A stretch of 51,899 nt of DNA from a bacterium (lineage in GTDB: Bacteria > Dependentiae > Babeliae > Babeliales > RVW-14). Position 1 is the first letter of the stretch, and each line of letters starts with the position of its first letter. Below the pieces are notes generated by a model. That model was not told the DNA's origin. It did no database searches and saw nothing but the letters and a program-made list of their open reading frames with translations. Positions 48,395-51,899 of this stretch are shown here, one piece after another. The position numbers were made by a program, and so were the translations under genes. The DNA lies in NCBI GenBank assembly GCA_010027825.1, contig RGUK01000001.1, positions 1 through 51,899 on the forward strand, read 5' to 3'.

Positions 48395-51286
48395 TTATCG
48401 CCCAACAATCGGATACAGTCCGTTGATTTTCTGCTTTGTGATTGGCTTGTACTTGGGGTTCTTGTACGGGGCAGACAACGTGCCCTGTGTCCCTCGGTCG
48501 GCGTCACGGATACCGCCGCCGGCATATTGTGCAATACCAAAATCGACCATTCCGTAGCCGTCGCCAGCCTCAAGCCACTGCTTGCCGGGGAACGGCCACG
48601 TTTCGCCGCACGAAACGTTTGTGACTTTCTTTTCAGTCCAGGTCTTGGGAATGTCGCCTGAGATGCGGGCCATCTGCTGCCACCTGTCTTCCATGACGAG
48701 AAAGTCTGGAATTTTGTATTGCTCGTCGGTGCGGAACGAGAACTCCATGATGTCCATGATGCGGGCGTTGCCCGGGCGCCCGTCCTGATACCACAACTTG
48801 TAGAGGTATTCTTTTTCGATCTTGTCACCAAGTTCGGGCAAGATCTTTGTTAAATACTCTTTCACCATGTCGAGCACTGGCTTGACCTGCGACTGGCACT
48901 TGTCGTCGCACGGGGCGACGAACATCAAGCCCTTGGCCGCGGCACCAGTAAAGATGTGCGAGTTCTTGTCGGCACAGATGACGCTGCCGTTCAGAATCGC
49001 GTTGCCGTCGCTGATGAAATCTTTATCGCACAACAGCGGGCCGCAAATAATGGTGGCGTCGCGCGAGAACGAGTTGGCTTTCTTCGTGAGATCTTCGGCC
49101 TTGTCACGGAAGAACTGCAGGATCTGCCCCTTCTGCCCGACGAACTGATAAAAGTAGTTGGACTTCGTGACGATCTCGCTCTCGCCGCGGCCGGCGTCCA
49201 ACATAATGACGCCTTTTTCAATGGTCTTGCTGCCACCGCCGCCAGAACGGAAATAAATGTTCTTGGCCAGGCCCACGATCTCAGACTTCGGTGCCCGCAT
49301 GACGATACCGCCAAAAATGACGTCATCGCCGCACTGCTCGAATTCGTAAATTGGACTCTTGGCTCTACTTTCAATAAGCACGCCGCCTTGTTTTTTCGAA
49401 CTGTCGTTGCCGGCGAGCATCATGATGTTTTGCTCGCTCTTGATGCGGATATTCTTTTCGGTCGTCGAGATGTCTACGTCGTCTACAGACCGAATAATGC
49501 AATCCGCGCCCGACCAGATCTGTGACGATCGCCCGGATTTAATCCATACGTCGCCCGGGGCAGATAGCGTCAGGCAGCCGGCACACATCTTGATTTCAGC
49601 CCCGTAACCGTCGCCAATTAATACGCTGCCGTCGTCCAGCAACGAAATAAAGCACTCCGACTCGTAAAACTTTTGTTTGCCGTACCGTTCGTCAACCTTA
49701 AGTTCTTTAGGTTGAGGTTGTGGCAAATACATCTGTCCTTTGAGAAGGCTGTACGACGGAATATGGTGGTTGTATTCGGCGTACTTGAGTTCGCTCTGCT
49801 CCCACAACTTGTAATCTTTGGTGTGCCAATGAAACGGATGCAGACCGGCGTAGTTGAATAAGTAACCATGTAAATCGAGCACGCCGCCGGTACGCTGCAA
49901 ATGCGGGTGTTCGCCATCAACCCCGATGTCGCCGGTGATGATGTGATCTGGGCCAGAACCTGTATACCCGGCGGCCTTGTAATTCTTTTCAGCGTCGTCA
50001 CCGTTCGGATCCTCCGGGCGGCGAATACGCGTCGGCATCGGCAGCAGCATTCGCTTCGCCAGCACAATGCCTTTCGTTGACGCAATAAACCGGCGCCCGT
50101 CCATCGACACGTTGTCTTCGTGAAACCCCATGCAGGGCTTCAGTTCCATTTCCTTATAGTCTTTATCGTCGCCTTTGCTGCACGGCGGGGCAGAACCCTC
50201 AGTCGTGTCGATCTGCGATTCGTATACTTGCCCCTCAGAACCTTCTTTACCTTTCATGTAGGTCCATACATCGACGCCTTCTGGCGGTGCGTGAAGCACA
50301 TGACGCTGGCCCTGGCCTAAATAGCCGAAAAACCACTGTGTTCGGTGATACGGTTGTTGGTAAGCGTTTTTGCTTTCCCAGTGTGCGTAATAGGGTCGGC
50401 CCTGCGGACACTGGTACGTCTCAGGCTGATACTCTTTGATGATGTCAGTCCCGGGCTTCAAAATACCCATGGCTTCCCAGGGGTAGGCGTTGTAGCCCTG
50501 ATAGTCGTTGTATTCCGCCTGGTCCATGATAGCTTCGCGTTCATGTCCAGCAGTCCAGGTCTGAAACGAGTGGCCAGCGATACGCAATAAAGAGTCGTGA
50601 TAGAAGCCGTAAACACCGCAAAATTCGTTTACGGACAACTGCACCATGAAGTCGTCAAGAGTGACCGCCAGCCCGGTTGTAGAAATAGCACCCCACTCGC
50701 TGGCTAATGTGGCGTCATAGGGGCGCCACGCATTCCAGTTCCCAATATCTCCGCCGCCCGGTTGCTTCATGTATCGCTTGTGGCAGTCGTCTACGCGTTT
50801 GCGAGAGGCTTGCGTGATATACGGGTGCATGGCCCGTCGGCTGGTATCTAAAATGTCAGGAATAGCGCCGAGGATAAAGCCGTATCGCGTCTTATCGTGC
50901 ACCATGACGATGACGCAGGTTCCGGGCATATAGGTGTTAATTTCAGTAGCACCTATAAACCCCTGGCTTGTATGCGACATGGCTGTCGCAATGATCGGGC
51001 ACGTTCCTTTTTCGAGGTGCACGCGATACGCGTTGGCAATGGACGCACCGTCCATAATCCAACCGATGCACACCCGGCCACTGTCTTGAAAACCGGTCGT
51101 ATAACCGACTAGTTTTCCGTATGGATCGGCAGCCGGGGATAACTGGGCGCCCCACGCAGAAGACGCGGTGCGGCTAGAGAATTGCGTATTATTTTGAAGA
51201 ACACGCGTGTGAACCGTCGGGTCGTTCGCGAATTCGGCCCGGCTCTGTGGCGTAATACCTACCGGTTTGATAGGTTCTGAACTCAT
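48395..51286 (-). CDS. Baseplate central spike protein, gp5-like (963 aa)
   Basis: Residues about 55-145 form an OB-fold like that of gp5/VgrG N-terminal domains: SGRVCIGWIMDG, YMPGTCVIVMVHD, YGFILGAIPD. Residues about 545-720 are a repeating beta-helix (GSVLIGDGYGAEIKM, LTLSAPGDVWIKSG, NIRIKSEQNIMMLAG), the membrane-piercing spike. There is no lysozyme domain between them. AAGGTGG precedes the ATG at 51,286. It is the first gene of the visible tail operon after a hairpin at 51,349. Confidence 0.78.
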   Translation of the reverse strand: MSSEPIKPVGITPQSRAEFANDPTVHTRVLQNNTQFSSRTASSAWGAQLSPAADPYGKLVGYTTGFQDSGRVCIGWIMDGASIANAYRVHLEKGTCPIIATAMSHTSQGFIGATEINTYMPGTCVIVMVHDKTRYGFILGAIPDILDTSRRAMHPYITQASRKRVDDCHKRYMKQPGGGDIGNWNAWRPYDATLASEWGAISTTGLAVTLDDFMVQLSVNEFCGVYGFYHDSLLRIAGHSFQTWTAGHEREAIMDQAEYNDYQGYNAYPWEAMGILKPGTDIIKEYQPETYQCPQGRPYYAHWESKNAYQQPYHRTQWFFGYLGQGQRHVLHAPPEGVDVWTYMKGKEGSEGQVYESQIDTTEGSAPPCSKGDDKDYKEMELKPCMGFHEDNVSMDGRRFIASTKGIVLAKRMLLPMPTRIRRPEDPNGDDAEKNYKAAGYTGSGPDHIITGDIGVDGEHPHLQRTGGVLDLHGYLFNYAGLHPFHWHTKDYKLWEQSELKYAEYNHHIPSYSLLKGQMYLPQPQPKELKVDERYGKQKFYESECFISLLDDGSVLIGDGYGAEIKMCAGCLTLSAPGDVWIKSGRSSQIWSGADCIIRSVDDVDISTTEKNIRIKSEQNIMMLAGNDSSKKQGGVLIESRAKSPIYEFEQCGDDVIFGGIVMRAPKSEIVGLAKNIYFRSGGGGSKTIEKGVIMLDAGRGESEIVTKSNYFYQFVGQKGQILQFFRDKAEDLTKKANSFSRDATIICGPLLCDKDFISDGNAILNGSVICADKNSHIFTGAAAKGLMFVAPCDDKCQSQVKPVLDMVKEYLTKILPELGDKIEKEYLYKLWYQDGRPGNARIMDIMEFSFRTDEQYKIPDFLVMEDRWQQMARISGDIPKTWTEKKVTNVSCGETWPFPGKQWLEAGDGYGMVDFGIAQYAGGGIRDADRGTQGTLSAPYKNPKYKPITKQKINGLYPIVGR

Positions 51287-51348
51287 GTTGTCCACCTTAT
51301 CGGTGTGGTTACGGGCACGAGGCCCCAGGCGTTGCCGCCTAATACCAT

Positions 51349-51381
51349 AAACGGCGGTTGCGTTTACCGCAACCGCCGTTT
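51349..51381. terminator. 14-bp perfect hairpin between the 51,408 gene and the spike gene
   Basis: AAACGGCGGTTGCG (51,349-51,362) and its complement (51,368-51,381) flank a 5-base loop. A T4 run exists on the plus side; on the minus side the stem is followed only by AUGG after UUU. It may attenuate minus-strand transcription from the gene at 51,408 into the spike operon or protect mRNA ends. Confidence 0.5.
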
Positions 51382-51407
51382 TGGCTTTACTTATCGTTTA
51401 CTGGCCA

Positions 51408-51899
51408 TCACTCATAGCCGAGGTCAGTAAACATGAACCCGAGGGTTTCATTAATTACGACATCGTTCGCGGTTACGGACGCACCAACCATGTTCAGCGT
51501 GGCGTTCATAAGCGTGTACTTCACGCCGCCGCCGTTCGCGTCACAGGCGGCACCTTTGCACGCCGCTTGCTTGGCGTCGAGCCAAAGATTATGCAGAAAT
51601 TTATCCTTCGTTCGCTGGAAATAAAAAAGAGAATCATAGAGCAGGACGAGTTCGATACTGGAATCCGTAATGTGATGAATTTCGGACATAGCTTTGGGCA
51701 TGCGATCGAAGCTGCGACCCAATTTGGCATCCCTCATGGAATCGCGGTGACAATCGGCATGGATATGGCGGGCTTCATCTCTGTTCAGCTTGACCGGATG
51801 GCCAAATGCCACTTTAACCGCATGCACCAGACGCTTCGCATGAATTATCGTGGATTTGAGAAAACATCGATTCCCGCATCGAGATTCTTTGCGGCAATC
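51408..51899 (-). CDS. Virion protein candidate, C-terminal part (open at the window edge)
   Basis: The frame is open to the right edge (at least 163 codons), so the true start is outside or uncertain; the first plausible internal start is a GTG at 51,827. Residues toward the end, SSIELVLLYDSLFYFQRTKD and VKYTLMNATLNMVGASVTAND, alternate beta strands in the manner of tail-tube or tube-like proteins. The position before spike, chaperone and tape-measure genes fits a tube component, but this is only inference. Confidence 0.6.
   Translation of the reverse strand, partial: DCRKESRCGNRCFLKSTIIHAKRLVHAVKVAFGHPVKLNRDEARHIHADCHRDSMRDAKLGRSFDRMPKAMSEIHHITDSSIELVLLYDSLFYFQRTKDKFLHNLWLDAKQAACKGAACDANGGGVKYTLMNATLNMVGASVTANDVVINETLGFMFTDLGYE

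Overview
This window is a contiguous piece of a tailed-phage genome (contractile-tail, myovirus-like gene order). Nearly every gene lies on the minus strand in tightly packed, overlapping order. The exceptions are a large terminase gene (4,218-6,173), an unknown 363-residue gene (11,772-12,863) and a 91-residue gene (15,039-15,314). No integrase, CRISPR array, IS element or canonical tRNA was seen. No stretch longer than about 230 bp lacks a gene. Portal, capsid and tail sheath are not visible and are presumably beyond the right edge. The host cannot be named with certainty. A weak hint toward Planctomycetota is the HTH-type segment of the 1,147-1,917 protein, which from memory resembles a module frequent in that phylum.

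Region by region. (1) 1-16.8 kb is an accessory and DNA-metabolism region. It holds a MoxR/CobS-like AAA+ ATPase cut by the window edge, an acidic HTH-like protein, a dATP/dGTP diphosphohydrolase-type protein, small membrane proteins, the terminase, a DUF4314-like protein, a GNAT acetyltransferase, a DUF3846-like protein, a pyrimidine-dimer DNA glycosylase-like protein, an extremely acidic protein, a zinc-finger primase-like protein split by a frameshift, CsrA, and several unknowns. (2) 16.5-34.3 kb is an appendage region. It holds a giant Cys-rich modular fibre-like gene broken into three ORFs (17,631-25,670), then a run of five genes that share an N-terminal Tyr-Pro (mostly RxYP) segment, then two more fibre-like genes. 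(3) 34.3-51.9 kb is the tail and baseplate operon, transcribed right to left: central spike (gp5-like), two ORFs overlapping like tail-assembly chaperones, a 1,466-residue tape-measure candidate, hub candidates, a phage sigma factor, a gp25/W-like protein, a gpJ-like baseplate protein and further baseplate genes.

Most interesting proposal. The phage encodes its own CsrA (13,722-13,973). About 0.7 kb away, on the other strand, a short intergenic unit has a good sigma70-type promoter (12,954-12,981) and is closed by an intrinsic terminator (to about 13,058). The predicted transcript of about 71 nt carries four GGA triplets. One of these sits in an exact ANGGAN hexaloop closed by a C-G stem (13,005-13,018), the textbook CsrA-binding hairpin. 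Several translation starts carry CsrA-like sites. The best is 33,634-33,647, where ACAAGGAUGU lies in a hairpin covering the start codon of a fibre-like gene. Others are at 14,596-14,607, 13,739-13,751, 8,111-8,135 and 16,323-16,337. Together this suggests a phage-encoded CsrA/CsrB-like post-transcriptional circuit, possibly timing structural gene expression alongside the phage sigma factor. This is inference from sequence motifs only.
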